Positions 11,001 through 19,500 of a stretch of 64,000 nt of DNA are shown piece after piece. The DNA comes from Breoghania sp. (lineage in GTDB: Bacteria > Pseudomonadota > Alphaproteobacteria > Rhizobiales > Stappiaceae), in assembly GCF_030066895.1 (NCBI RefSeq), contig NZ_JASJAV010000030.1, positions 124,001 to 188,000 on the forward strand, in the 5' to 3' direction. How positions within the stretch are numbered: position 1 is the stretch's first letter; each line of letters opens with the position of its first letter. The position numbers and the translations under genes were made by a program. Below the pieces are notes generated by a model, which saw only the letters and a program-made list of their open reading frames with translations, did not search any database and had not been told where the DNA came from.

Positions 11001-12235
11001 ATGATGTGCTGCATGGGCGACAGCATCAGGTTCGAGCCGGCCGCAATCGCCATTTCGCAGCCCTCGTGACGGATACTCATGACGGCGCGGTGGATGGCGA
11101 CCAGCGAACTGGAGCAGGCGGTATCGACCACCTCGCTCGGACCGTGAATATCGAGCAGGAAGGACAGCCGGTTCGGGCAGAAGGAATGTCCGAGCCCGGT
11201 CAGCTGCTGGACCTCCATGAGGCCCGCGGCATTCACCATGTTGGTGTAATCGAGCAGGTTGATACCGAGGAACAGAGAGACCTTGCGGCCCGCCAGCGCA
11301 CCCGGCGCATAGCCGCCTTTCTCGATCAACGACCAGACGCATTCCATGAAGAGCCGGTGCTGCGGATCCATCAGCTCCGCTTCGCGCGGCGAGATGTTGA
11401 AGAAGCCCGCATCGAAGAGATCGGCGCCGGGAACGAAGCCGCCGTATTTGACGTCCGTGTAAGGCCCCTTCTTCGGATCGCCGTAGACGGCGCGCCAGTC
11501 CCAGCGGTCCGGCGGAATTTCCTCTATGCAGTCGTCGCCCGCAGCAAGATGGGCCGCGAAGGTTTCTAGATCCGGGCTTTTCGGGAACATGCCCTCGATC
11601 GACAGGATGGCGATGGGAGCTTCAAGCGCCGGACGCATCGGCGGCTCGAGTCGCACGCGCGGGGCCGCAGTTTTGGCCGGTTTCGGTGCGAAGGCGCGGT
11701 GGCGGCGGAGCCAGCTTTCCTCAAAGGTCCCATCGTCCGCATTGGCGGGCGGGGCGTCTTGTGCGACGGGGGCTTCTATGCGGACAGGGTCCGGCTGAGG
11801 CTCCTTGGCCGCCTCTTCCTTGGCGTAGTGCGCCTCGATGGGCTTGGCATAGCGCTCCAAGAGGATGTTGCTCAGATCGTCGAGATGGCGGGCCTCGAAG
11901 AAGGTCGTGGGGGCGACGGAGATCGCGAAATGGCGGGAGATCTGCACCATGATCTCGGTGATCGCGATGGAGTCGACGCCGAGATTGGCGAGGTTTTCCT
12001 GCGGGTCGAGTTGCTCCTCCGGCATGCGCAAGGCTTTGGCCGCGATCTGCCAGACATCGCGCGAAAGACGATCGGCGAGGCTCCGTTCGGCCTCGGGTTC
12101 GCGAGCGGCGGTTTCCGTCTTCGCATCTTCCGCCCTAGCACTGGATGCCACGCGCGCACCTGCCCGCTCGACCAATTCTTGGTCGAGGAGTTGCGCCATG
12201 CGGGCGCGCAGGTCGTCGCGGGGGGCGGAGGTCAT
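1..12235 (-). CDS. trans-AT polyketide synthase PKS2 (3' end beyond window)
   Basis: Giant modular PKS, open to the left edge, at least 4,078 codons. The ATG at 12235 overlaps the TGA of the upstream monooxygenase gene (ATGA). The frame was checked at the Ser or Cys codons of several ACP and KS domains and stays open. Order: ACP, KS-DH-KR-ACP, KS-ACP, KS-DH-ACP, KS and then probably the start of a KR. All four KSs have the active-site Cys (DTACSSSL, ETACSSAL, ETACSSSL, DTMCSSSL) and both His motifs (E[AC]HGTGT, K[ST]NIGH). No integrated AT is present, so malonyl units must come from trans-acting ATs such as those at 34122–36458 or 49335–50303. It continues the chain begun by PKS1. The number of remaining modules and any thioesterase cannot be seen. 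Confidence 0.95.
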   Translation of the reverse strand, partial: MTSAPRDDLRARMAQLLDQELVERAGARVASSARAEDAKTETAAREPEAERSLADRLSRDVWQIAAKALRMPEEQLDPQENLANLGVDSIAITEIMVQISRHFAISVAPTTFFEARHLDDLSNILLERYAKPIEAHYAKEEAAKEPQPDPVRIEAPVAQDAPPANADDGTFEESWLRRHRAFAPKPAKTAAPRVRLEPPMRPALEAPIAILSIEGMFPKSPDLETFAAHLAAGDDCIEEIPPDRWDWRAVYGDPKKGPYTDVKYGGFVPGADLFDAGFFNISPREAELMDPQHRLFMECVWSLIEKGGYAPGALAGRKVSLFLGINLLDYTNMVNAAGLMEVQQLTGLGHSFCPNRLSFLLDIHGPSEVVDTACSSSLVAIHRAVMSIRHEGCEMAIAAGSNLMLSPMQHIMYSKVGMIAPDGRCKSFSRDANGYARSDGVGAVLLKRLDLAERDGDPILGVIRGSVEHHGGGATSLTAPNPKAQAALIVEAHRQAGVDPRSIGMIECHGTGTSLGDPIEAKGLKLAFRKLYEDWGFQSPDRAVTGIGSVKSNIGHTETAAGIAGLIKVLLAMKSRTLYRSLHGAEPNPLLELSGSPFYLLQAAAPWDRPVIDGEELPRRAGLSSFGAGGTNAHLVIEEYIPHDAARSAVCQGPVVVPISAKTAEALTAAVAQLRDAAKEAYFSDLAYTLQIARDAMRHRVTFVAEGRDDLLGQMEGYLAGDRDVAVSGIVRNGHKEKAETLDPRGKEAPEIARHWASGGDVDWSALYGESYPRRIALPAYPFQRKRYWLPEVETATAAPHATLSPVSEGAGKYALSVTGTEPFLADHKVTGVPVLPGVAYLELARAAAVKEGIANPVLRQVIWMAPCKVESPTRIACEITRAADGSARAEISSQSEDGERLVHAQMKIADEPASPSRSLDLEALRNHESRHFNRVEIYAAFDRMGLIYGPNHRVVADLAVSADPTGAARVLTRLELSEAQTSTLADFVLHPGLMDGALQSAVGLALDASGDAPKTAALPFSIDAVEILGSLEPHMWADIRVAEKTGSSLMRMDIDLIGEDGTVRVAIRGFTTRALQRPDETDALRFEPHWHPFESAATSEPSSRRIVLLTAGAGEASALKSAFPDAEIRTLDDDRNAPLDRRFHRLADQLLKTGQAALSGDPVLIQLVLADDAESVPLSALSSMFRTMRREHPKLSGQVLLVPEATDDLAALLHKAETAPAGACLEVDGDTLAMETWDEVPLPAEPANLPWYAGGVYLITGGTGTLGQALAREILETAPGAVVVPASRSAPDAATAQWIAATPDLHHLRADFSVETSVTELIRVIRETHGRLDGVIHTAGVIHDEAFARKTPDQLAAAFGPKVTGAVALDKAIGAAPLDFLVFYSSISGVVGNIGQVDYAAANGFLDAFAESREVRRRAGACHGRTRSIAWPLWRDGGMMLDSAQEDLMRRTTGLAPMETRDGIDALCAAVAGDASRVCIAPGDAARIRRFVGRTFEPKTTPAQPAAPARTGPASRKSSDSAHLRRLVLASLTEEASEQLKVSPDDLDPDEELTEYGFDSIGFTQFANRLNDCFDLELTPTLFFEYPTLDGLAGYLADQESTAMAAALGVAGAVEGEPAPEPEFAPEPTSARPTIAPEPERHPAPSTGTDGLIAIIGMSGQFPGAPDVDAFWQVLKEGRDCIGEIPGERWDWRDYWGDPLSEPGKGNVKWGGFIEDMAAFDAPFFGISAPEARMMDPQQRLLLTASWRVMEDAGYAPSALAGSKTGVFIGTADTGYSRLISQGGVAVEGYSMTGLAPSLGPNRISYVYDFHGPSVAVETACSSALIAVHRAVEAIRAGHCTAAIAGGINALLLPDAFVGFAKAGMLSPEGRCKTFSATADGYARGEGVGLVFLKPLREAERDGDRILGVIRASAENHGGHAASLTAPNSKAQADLLRTAYARSGIDPRTVGYIEAHGTGTPLGDPIEVEALTSAFSDLACEAEITFGPAPEQACAIGSVKSNIGHLELAAGIAGLIKVLLQMRHGKIARSLHAEDLNPYMKLKGSPFHVAQTAERWSRVCDADGNRLPRRAGVSSFGFGGTNAHVVLEEYCAPDSAVPDAADDDPELIVLSARSDAQLTETVRRLADFVSGEGQAAELRDIAHTLQITRDPMEFRLAFAAGSMAEMLERLNAYLAGEEGDALHTGRVKANRKTNAVLESDGPLREAAAGLAERGRGEDLLTLWVGGFGIDWATVRKGRPGKRIPLPGYPFAKTHYWVGQGPNALIMPATTPAVSSREAAAPISEAPVPQVREITPADRLERTLAVVAEIAARTLEVDPSILDVDTELGDFGFDSITMTTFAAEINAGLGLALTPADFFEFATLFRLASHIAPNLSAAQLGLEVKPISPSVAPPAVGSAKVASPDPQSRTSVPDDDPVVIVGQSCRFPMALDGNEFWSNLISARDCIIRIPADRWSWQALDGDPRREPTKTNIHWGGFIDGVFEFDPLFFGISPREARLMDPQQRLMLVHAWKAVEDAGHSPESLAGQKVGVFVGTSSSGYREMIGADSGGEGYVATGAVPSVGPNRISYLLDLHGPSEPVETACSSSLVALHRAVQAIRAGDCDMALVGGVNTIITPEAHINFAKAGMLSPDGRCKTFSAEANGYVRGEGVGMLFVRRLSDAERDGDPILAIVRGTAINHGGHANSLTAPNTSAQADLLIFAYTNAGIDPRTVGYIEAHGTGTALGDPVEINALKSAFRALPTMPGSPDSASCALASIKTNIGHLELAAGVAGVIKVLKQFEHRRLAPNLHCETINPYIDLSDSPFRILHAAEPWEPVRNEHGKALPLRAGISSFGFGGVNAHVILEEYCPAEDRTSDQSAPSGPVVVPLSARDGDRLKDCARNLLAELDSGRLAEADLPDLAHTLQVGRSELAERLAVVADSLEDLHASLESFLEGREASAIFTGRVGKPDPAAGDLPPDAEAADIARHWTGGGKVDWQAQNPGPHRRLHLPTYPFARDVYRAGPVPGSQPDEGFRFRLSADAFYLRDHVVRGNRILPGAMSLEIVCKAALEEKVATSLPVILSGVTWHRPVELNSGEIELDVVFDEAVRGGRRFRLVPRGDDRSDFVRGMIELADGTDRPASLDIAALQRAYPVLHDRDWLYATYSALGIDYGPAMRAVAELSSSGDGGALARLRLPQAATETSEGFILHPSLLDAAFQSALVAFSSEGDGVLALPFGIDRVEVCAPTANTVWAHLRLRPQGEAVRKLDIDLADEDGRLSARIEGFSVRLLPDEGPRKEPPEAEAAPPRTVDASAVERYFVDLIARETEVDAASVLLSAPLEVYGIDSVLIMQLMDVLERDFGPLPKTLFFEYQTLEALIGYFREKHRVRLAEITGAARQAPEMPARKTSDAVKRGPVAANEPIAIIGLAGRYPGARTLDQFWENLASGRGSVTEVPPTRWDHARHYDPERKIGKTTCKYGGFIEGHDRFDPMFFNIAPREAQYLDPQERLFLQTAWETLEDAGYTREAVASNGARHGGAGVYVGVMWEEYQLYAAEMNARGIPAAIAGSAAAIANRVSYFLNFHGPSIALDTMCSSSLTAIHLACEALRSGDCSVALAGGVNLTPHPNKYFALSQGRFLSARGHCAAFGAEGDGYVPAEGVGAVLLKPLAQAEADGDRIYGVILGSALNHGGKTNGFTVPNPVSQTAVIERALDKAGVAPGEVSYIEAHGTGTNLGDPIEIAALTKAFAGAGGQPCAIGSVKSNIGHAESAAGMAGLTKLLLQLKHGQLAPSIHAEELNPNIDFEGSPFRVQRVLAPWQKSMDNGKALPRIAGLSSFGAGGANAHLIIAEHLEAPRPFLPVAPRVYPFSARDPDRLEVLLRQVRSHLDTLSESDLPSITYTLQEGREAFEERLAIVAQSMGDLKRGLDRVLAGETSEHVFRARASAQATTIAASSELSDIAAGWVNGARVDWRALREDEKPRPISLPTYPFAEDHCWLPVVDGAETPAAVETRLPLLFALDRRDRLAETTGQLPTNPPLHVLCDLPSAYAGLADALREMGAEVVVPDLPETSALDARYGALALSLLDCLKEQAR
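2120..4990 (-). other. PKS2 module KS-DH-ACP (DH without KR)
   Basis: KS about 4990–3680 has Cys, EAHGTGT and KTNIGH. DH about 3200–2420 has HVVRGNRILP and HPSLLDAAFQ, both intact. ACP about 2340–2120 has GIDSV. There is no KR to make the hydroxyl that a dehydratase would need, and the KS does not look like a non-elongating KS0. Confidence 0.8.
5110..7290 (-). other. PKS2 module KS-ACP (no reductive domains)
   Basis: KS about 7290–5960 (ETACSSAL, EAHGTGT, KSNIGH) passes through a normal post-KS linker (AYPFAKTHYW) directly into an ACP about 5330–5110 (GFDSI). With no KR, the predicted product is a beta-keto unit unless a trans enzyme acts. Confidence 0.85.
7430..11625 (-). other. PKS2 module KS-DH-KR-ACP
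   Basis: KS about 11625–10310, DH about 9795–8960 (HKVTGVPVLP fits HxxxGxxxxP; HPGLMDGALQ supplies the Asp), KR about 8930–7880 (TGGTGTLG cofactor loop; Ser-Ser and Tyr of the GQVDYAAANGF segment), ACP about 7650–7430 (GFDSI). All catalytic motifs look intact, so the module should give an alpha,beta-unsaturated intermediate unless the DH is skipped. Confidence 0.85.
11840..12095 (-). other. PKS2 N-terminal ACP (second half of split module 6)
   Basis: Carrier-protein domain with the phosphopantetheine serine in GVDSI (Ser codon 11969–11971). It opens PKS2 although PKS1 ends after a KS and a DH-like domain with no ACP, so it most likely completes that module in trans. About 40 residues of charged N-terminal sequence before it could be a docking segment. 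This is inferred from domain order. Confidence 0.8.
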
Positions 12236-13566
12236 TGGGCGGGCTCCCCTTCCCTCACCGGCGCGCCTTCAGCCAGCATTTCCCGATAGCGGCGCATGTG
12301 GGAGAGAAGCTTCCACAGATCCGCCTCCCATTGATGGCGGTAGCTGTCGATGAAATAGGTCTGGCCAAGATCGGGCACATCCTGCTTCTTGGCCGCGAGG
12401 AATTTCCGCAAGCCTGCCGTCTTGCCGAAGAAGGCGCGGGCGTAGCTCAGCACGAACAGGCCTTGCGTCTTCAGCCCGTCGCCCAATCCTCCGGCTGCGT
12501 TGATGAAGCCCATGAAGAGGATGTTGTCGAGATTGCGCGGGGTGGAGTGCAGGAAGAGATCCGGAATACTGCCCTTCCATTCCAGAAGCGCGGTGTCGAG
12601 GAAGGGAAAGTCGCGGCGGTAACCGGTGGCATAAAGGATCAGGTCGATCTCGGCCGATGTACCGTCCTTGAAATGCACGATCTTGCCCGCGAATTTCTCG
12701 ATATCATCCTTGGGCGCAACGTCGCCGTGACCGATGTGATAGAGCAGCAGCGAGTTCATCACCGGGTGCGCGCCGTCGAGCGGGTAGTCCGGTTCCGGCA
12801 GGCCGTAATCGGTGCCGTCATAACCCGCCAGCCGGAAGACCTCCCGGATATAGGCGAACGTCTCCTCCTTGGTGGCGAACTTGTTGCCGAGCTCCATCAT
12901 CCATTGCGGCGTCGGTTTTCCGGAGATGAATTTCGGCTGGTAGTAATAGCCGCGCCGGGTGCTGTGGGTGACGGAGGTGGCGGTACGGATCGCATCGACG
13001 GCGATATCGCAGCCCGAATTGCCGCCGCCAACCACAAGCACGTGCTTGCCGCAAAGTTGATCGGCGGATTTGTAATCGCGCGCGTGCAGCACCTCGCCGG
13101 TGAAGTCTCCCGGATAGGCGGGATCGGGATAGCGCGGCACCCGTTGCAAACCGTTGCAGACGATCACCAGCGGATAATAGACGTCGTGCCCGGCGCTCGT
13201 CTTCAGCCGCCAGCTCTCCCCTTCCTGCGTCAGGCTTTCCACGGCGGCGTTGAAATGCGCGCGCTTGTCGACGCCAAAGGCCTTTGCGTAGGAGCGGATA
13301 TAGGCGAGCACCTGCCGGTGGTTGGGATAGGGCGGATAGTCCTCCGGCATCGAGAAGTCGGGCACCTGGGTGTTGAACTTCGGCGAGATGAGGTGGAGGG
13401 ACTCGTAGGTCCGCCCGCAATCCGCATCCCCATTCCACACGCCACCGAAATCGGCCTCCGCCTCGTAGAGATCGACCTCGACGTCGCCGTCGATCAGTTC
13501 GCGCGCCACACCGATGCCGGTCGGACCGCCGCCGATGATCGCAACCTTGGGGGCCTCGTTGCTCAT
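12232..13566 (-). CDS. Class B flavin monooxygenase (FMO/Baeyer–Villiger type)
   Basis: 444-residue FAD/NADPH monooxygenase. It has an N-terminal FAD fingerprint GGGPTG, the class B fingerprint FTGEVLHARDY (FxGxxxHxxxY, the FMO rather than strict BVMO form), a second NADPH loop VVGGGNSG, and an ATGY motif (LILYATGYRRDF). Its ATG overlaps the TGA of PKS1, and its own TGA overlaps the ATG of PKS2. Related enzymes in trans-AT clusters (PedG in pederin, OocK in oocydin) act on the growing carrier-bound chain, including oxygen insertion into the carbon backbone. Its place exactly at the break in the split module suggests it acts on the ACP-bound intermediate there. Hydroxylation of a free product cannot be excluded. 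Confidence 0.9.
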   Translation of the reverse strand: MSNEAPKVAIIGGGPTGIGVARELIDGDVEVDLYEAEADFGGVWNGDADCGRTYESLHLISPKFNTQVPDFSMPEDYPPYPNHRQVLAYIRSYAKAFGVDKRAHFNAAVESLTQEGESWRLKTSAGHDVYYPLVIVCNGLQRVPRYPDPAYPGDFTGEVLHARDYKSADQLCGKHVLVVGGGNSGCDIAVDAIRTATSVTHSTRRGYYYQPKFISGKPTPQWMMELGNKFATKEETFAYIREVFRLAGYDGTDYGLPEPDYPLDGAHPVMNSLLLYHIGHGDVAPKDDIEKFAGKIVHFKDGTSAEIDLILYATGYRRDFPFLDTALLEWKGSIPDLFLHSTPRNLDNILFMGFINAAGGLGDGLKTQGLFVLSYARAFFGKTAGLRKFLAAKKQDVPDLGQTYFIDSYRHQWEADLWKLLSHMRRYREMLAEGAPVREGEPAQ

Positions 13567-16500
13567 GAGCGCAGCTCCTCCTCGAACCGGATTTCCTGAC
13601 CCTTTTCCGGGCCCGTCAGCCGCACGCCCTCAAGGCGGAGGGCTTCAGATCCGGTTGCATCGAACACATTGACGGTGAAATGGGACGGCGTGGGCGTGAC
13701 GGGGTCGCCGGAAATCCTGACAAGCGCGCCATCGCCCAAAGGTGCAAACCCGGTGGCGGCCTCGATGGAGAGCGGAAAGCTCAGCGCATTGCCCTTCCCT
13801 GCATCCGGGACGCAGCCGGAGGCACGGAAGGTCAGCAGCCGCCAGACGGCATCGAGTACGAAGGGGTCGAACAGCATCGGCTGATGCGCGGCTGCACCTC
13901 TCGGCATGGTCAGGCGGGCCGTCAGGGTTTCGCCATCGCGGGTGACCTCCGTGACCTGCGCCATCTCAGGCGTGGGCGGGCCGGAATGAACGGCGCAACG
14001 CTCGGAGAAGGCACGGAAGGTTTCGGTGATCGCGGTTCCAGGCAGAGGACCGTCGGGGGCGGCGAATGTGCCTGGTTCACCGTGATCAGTACCCGCAACG
14101 CCCGAGCCCAGATGACAGGGAGCGCCGTCCTCACCGTCTGCCTCGATGCGGTAAAGCAAGCCCTCGGCATCCGCCATAACCGTGACGGTCAGATCGCGCG
14201 GGCGGCCATTGATCGCAACGGGACGGCCCCACAGCAATTGGCGCAAGCCCGAAACGGACCGCCCGGAAAGCCTCTCAAGGGCGTTTCTCGCAAATTCAAG
14301 CAGGAACAGGCCCGCCGCCAGCCGCTTTTCGCCGGTTACGTGGGTCGTCAGGAACGGTTCGTCGCCGTTGATGCGAAGCGTCATCCGGCCGATTTCGCCC
14401 TGGCTCGGAGGCGCTGCGAAGAGAGGCGAGAGAGCAACGCCGGAAGCCGCTGCGACTTCCTGCGGCGTATCGGCGGGCTCGATCCAATAACGGGTGCGGG
14501 CGAAGGGATAGCCCGGCGCATGAATGCGGGGGACCGCCGATTGCGGCCAATCGATATCGAGGCCCTTGGCCCAGAGGTCCGCCGTCTTCTCAAGGCGCGG
14601 GGTTTCGCCCGAACGCAGCCATTTCCCGACGAGGGTGCGGGCTTCATCGTCTGAGGTGAACACGGCAATCGCCGCCTCATCGCCCGACGAGAGATGGACG
14701 CCGTCGAGCGAGAGCCCGGCGGATACGGATAACAACTTGCGCAGGAGATCGCCGCGGCCCGAGAAGGTGAAGGCCAGACGCTCGGAGAAGGTTGCCCGAC
14801 CGTGCTGGAGGGTAGCGGCGAGTGCGGTCAGGTCGAGATCGGTGGCGGCCGTCACGAAGCGTTCCATCTCCCCGGCATAATCGATCAGTTGCTCGCGGGT
14901 GCGGGCGGAGAGCACGAAGATCGGCGGGGTCGTCGTATCCGGCTCAAGCGGGGCGTGGCGGTATTCCTCCAGCACCAGATGGGCATTGGTGCCGGAAAAG
15001 CCGAAGGCGCTGACGCCTGCCCGGCGCGGCTGGCCGTTTGACGGTTCCGCCCAGTCCTCCAGCGCCGTCGTCACCGCGAAGGGCGTGCGCTCGAAGGGAA
15101 TGTGGCTGTTGAGCGTCTCGACATGGACGGAGGGCGGCAATTGACGGTGCTCCAGCGCCAGCATCGCCTTCAGCGCCCCGGCAATTCCGGCGGAGGCCAG
15201 CAGGTGCCCGATATTGCTTTTGACTGAAGAGAGCGCGCAGCGCGCACCTTCGGGCACACCTTCGAAAGCCTCCGTCAGCCCTTCAACCTCGATCGGATCT
15301 CCGAGCGCTGTGCCGGTGCCGTGGCACTCGATCAGCCCGATGCTCGCCGGATCGATATCGAAGCGCTCGTGGGTGCTCTTCAGGAGGGCCGCCTGCGCCT
15401 TCGGGTTGGGAGCTGTGATGCCGTTGGTGCGGCCGTCCTGATTGACGCCCCAGCCCCGGATGACGGCATGGATCGGATCGCCGTCGCGCTCCGCATCCGA
15501 CAGACGTTTCAGCACGAGTGCACCGATGCCCTCGCCGGGCACGAAGCCGTTGGCGCGTTCGTCAAACGTGAAGCAGCGCCCGTCGGCCGAGAGCATGGCG
15601 ACCTTGGAAGTATCGATGAACATGTTCGGACCGACGAGCACGCAAGCTCCGCCCGCCAGCGCCATGTCGCAGGTGCCGGTGAGGAGCGCCTCACAGGCCT
15701 GCGCGATGGCGACGAGTGAGCTTGAGCACGCCGTATCGATGGAGAGACACGGGCCCCGCAGATCGAGCAAGTAGGAAATACGCGCGGCAAGGATGGAGCC
15801 GGAACTACCGAGCAGGCTGTAGGTGTTGCGCTCCTTAATCAGCTCCTCGTAACCGCTCGGACCCGACGAGACGTAGACGCCGCAACTCTTGCCCGAAAGG
15901 TCGGCAGGTTTGATCGCCGCATCCTCGATGGCGTGCCAAGCCGCTTCCAGGAACAGACGCTGCTGCGGATCCATCAATTCGGCTTCGAGCGGCGTGATGT
16001 TGAAGAAACGGGCGTCAAAGGCCGCCGGTTCATCGAGCGCGCCCATCCACTTGCAGTAGGATTTTCCCCGCGCCTGCGGGTCCGGATCGTAGAAGCGGGC
16101 GATATCCCAGCGCGATGACGGCACCTCGTCGATGCAATCGCGCGCGGAAGCGATGTTGCGCCAGAAGGCTTCGAGATCCTCCGCCTTCGGGAACTTGCCC
16201 GATGCCCCGATGATGGCGATGGGCTCCGGCCCCGACGTTTCTACGAGCGGCTGCGGTGCGGGCGAAGCCGGAATCTCAACGTGAGGTCCCGGAGTGGGGG
16301 GCGTTTCCGCCGCGGGCTTCTCGGCAGCAAGCACGAGCCCGGAGATATGGCCGATCAACGCGCCGACGCTCGGGTATGCATAGACGGCGGTTGCAGGCAG
16401 ATCGATGCCGTATCGCTTGTTGAGGTTGCGGATCCAGGTCACCGCCAGGATGGAGTCGAGCCCCAGATCGAGGAACCCGGCATCCTCTGCGATATCGGCC

Positions 16501-19500
16501 GGATCGAGCATCAGATCTTCGGCCAGCGAGGCGATGATCTCGCGGCGCAGGTTTTCGCGCGGTGCAGGCGCAGCCGGCTTGGGCGGAGCGGCCGCTTCCG
16601 GTATGCGCGTGGGCTCGGCGACAGGTTGCTTTCTCGCGACCAGTTCCGCGACATGCGCCGTCAGGGCCTTGACCGTCGGATAGGCATAGACGGTGGTTGC
16701 GGGTAGATCGATCTCGAAGCGCTTGTTGAGGTTGCGGATCCAGGTGACGGCCAAAATGGAATCGAGACCGAGATCCAGAAAGCCATCCTCGGCACGAATA
16801 TCGCCGACCTCGATCATCAGATCCTGCGCCAGCGAAGCGACGAGATCTACTTCGAGCGCAGCACTGTCGAAGGCGGGCGTCTTTTCCAGCTCAACCATAT
16901 CGGCGGCCTCCTCCGCCGCGTCGAATTTCTCCGCGATCCGGGCCCGCACGCCTTCATTGCCGATGAAGGTCCTGTCGTGCATCGCAAGCTCACGTTCCAG
17001 CACGGTCTCGAGCCGTCCGCGCAACAAGGCGGCGGCCCGGTTCTTCGCCGCGACGAGATCCTCGCGCGTGGCGCAGGCAAGTTCTCGGGCCGCGGCCAGA
17101 GCGGTGCTCAGAACGTCTCGCCCCGGCCGGACCAGCACGCGCGACGACCGCTCCCCAAGCTCGCGCCCCCGGAATTCGCGGGCGGTGAAGAGGATCTCGC
17201 GGCCGAGATCATCGCCGAGGCGATAGGGGAAGATCAGCGTCGCACCGGCGCCAGGCGTAAAGCCGTACCAGAGGTAATTGCTGTGATAGACGGCCTCGGC
17301 GGCAAGGATCGTAAGATCGCAGTAGAGGCCAAGCGACCAGCCCGCGCCGATGCCATGGCCCTGCATGGCGGCGATGACCGGCAGCTCGCATTCGAGCGGC
17401 AGGGAATAGATGCGCCGGTCGGTGAAGTGGCTGTCGCCCTTCTGGAGATCGGCCAGCCCTTCCCGCGTGCCGCCGCAGGAGAAATAGCCGTCATGGCCCG
17501 TCAGGACGGCGACCTTCGCCTCCGCCAGGGCGGCGATTGTCGCGAAGGCTTCCTCCAGCCCGTCCATGAAGGCCGGGGTGAACATGTTGCGGCCTTCGCG
17601 CTCTTCCATCGTCAGCACCGCGATGCCGTCCTGATAGAGCGCAAGGCTCATGACGTCAGTTGTCAGCGGAATGGTGCGTGGCGAGCCGAGGATATCGCCG
17701 GGCCCGTCGGCAGGAAGCGCCAGCGGGCACGCGACCGGCCGGAAATCGGCCAGAAGCAGAGGCAATTCGCGGCGCATGTGCCGTTTCAACAAGACAAGCG
17801 CCTCGCGCGGGCCTTGGGCGATCTGACGGGCAAGAGCGATTGCGGCGTCTGGCACCTCGGCTGCGGGGACGCGCGGGGCGCCGGCATCGCCCGCCAGGCG
17901 CCTGTCGACGAGATGGGCGGTGAGCTTGCCGGAGGCGGCAGGGATATCCTCGAACCGCACCTCATCATCCGCGACGAGGAAATCGGCCAGCAGAGCCATC
18001 GCGCCAGGTTGGCCGGAGACGTGACCTCGCACAGCGACAACCACCGGAACCGCGCAAGTCAGAACGCAATCGGGCGCGAAACCGAGAACAGCTGTCGAGG
18101 CGGATTGCCAGAACGTTTCGCCGGTGAGGATGACGGCGCGAACCGTTTCATCAGCGCCTGCCGCTTCCAGCTCACGGGTGAGCCCGGTTGCCAGCGCCTT
18201 GCCCCATGATCCGGTGAGGGTAAGGACGCACACGCCCTCCTCATCCGCGCGACAAATGATCTCTCCGGCCTTTTCGACCTTCGCCGGTGTGGGGTCGAGA
18301 GGCGGCAGGATGACCTTCGCGGAGCGCACGACGGCGGGCGATTGCACAGAAGCCGCTATCGCGGCCGGAGCAACCAGCCTCACGGACAGACCGGTCGGCT
18401 CGCTCGGCGCAGCAACCGCTTCTTCCGGTGCGATGGGAATGCTGGCTTGCTGTTTCGACGGCCTTTCGGCGTTCACCCAATAGCTCTTGCCCGCGAAGGG
18501 ATAGGTCGGCAGCGGCACACGGCGGCGCGGATTGACGAACAGGGTTTTCGCGTCGAGAGAACCGCCGGACAGGAACCGGCGCGCAAGGGCGTTCAGATCC
18601 TCGGTCCTGCGATCTCCATCGGCACTTTCGGGAACGATTGGAGCGGCATCGGTATCCCCCGCCGCCTGCCCCGTCTCGACGCCGCAGTTCGGATCGCCGG
18701 AAAGCCATGCTCTCAGGGACGTGGCTAGCGTTTCGAGATCATCCGTCACAAAGGCGAGACGATGCGAGAAGGCGCGTCGTCCCGCGATCAGGGTGAAGGC
18801 GACGTCCTCGGACAGCAGATCGGGATGGATTTCGAGATGCGCGGAGAGATGCTCGGCCTGCGCTCTCAGCTGATCCTGCGTGCGGGCGGAGAGGACGAAC
18901 AATTGACTCTTCGCCGGTTCACGCACCGAGGTTACCTGTGGGGCCTCTTCCACGACCACATGGGCATTGGTACCGCCGAAGCCGAAGGAACTGATCGCGG
19001 CGCGGCGTACGTGCCCCGGCTCAGGAGCCCAGGAAACCGGGGCTGTGTTGACCCGGAACGGTCCCCTGGCGAAGTCGATGGCCGGATTGCCGCCGTCGAA
19101 ATGCAGGCTCGGCGGGATGGTTTCCTCGCGAAGACTGAGCAGCACCTTGGCAAGCCCTGCGAATCCGGCAGCCGTCGTCGCGTGGCCGATATTCGATTTC
19201 ACCGAGCCGAGGACGATTTCGTGATCACTCACGTCGGCAAAGGCGCGCACAAGTGCGGCATGTTCGATCGGATCGCCAAGAACCGTGCCGGTGCCGTGGG
19301 CCTCCACGTAACCGAGGGTCCCGGGATCGATATCATAATCCTCGTAGACCTGCCGGATGAGGCGTTCCTGCGAGCTGGCACTTGGCGCAGTAATGCCGTT
19401 GGTCGTGCCGTCCTGATTGATGCTCGAGGCAACGACGAGCCCAAGAACGGTGTCGCCGTCGGCCAGTGCATCGGCGAGCGGCCGGAGCAGGACGGTGCCG

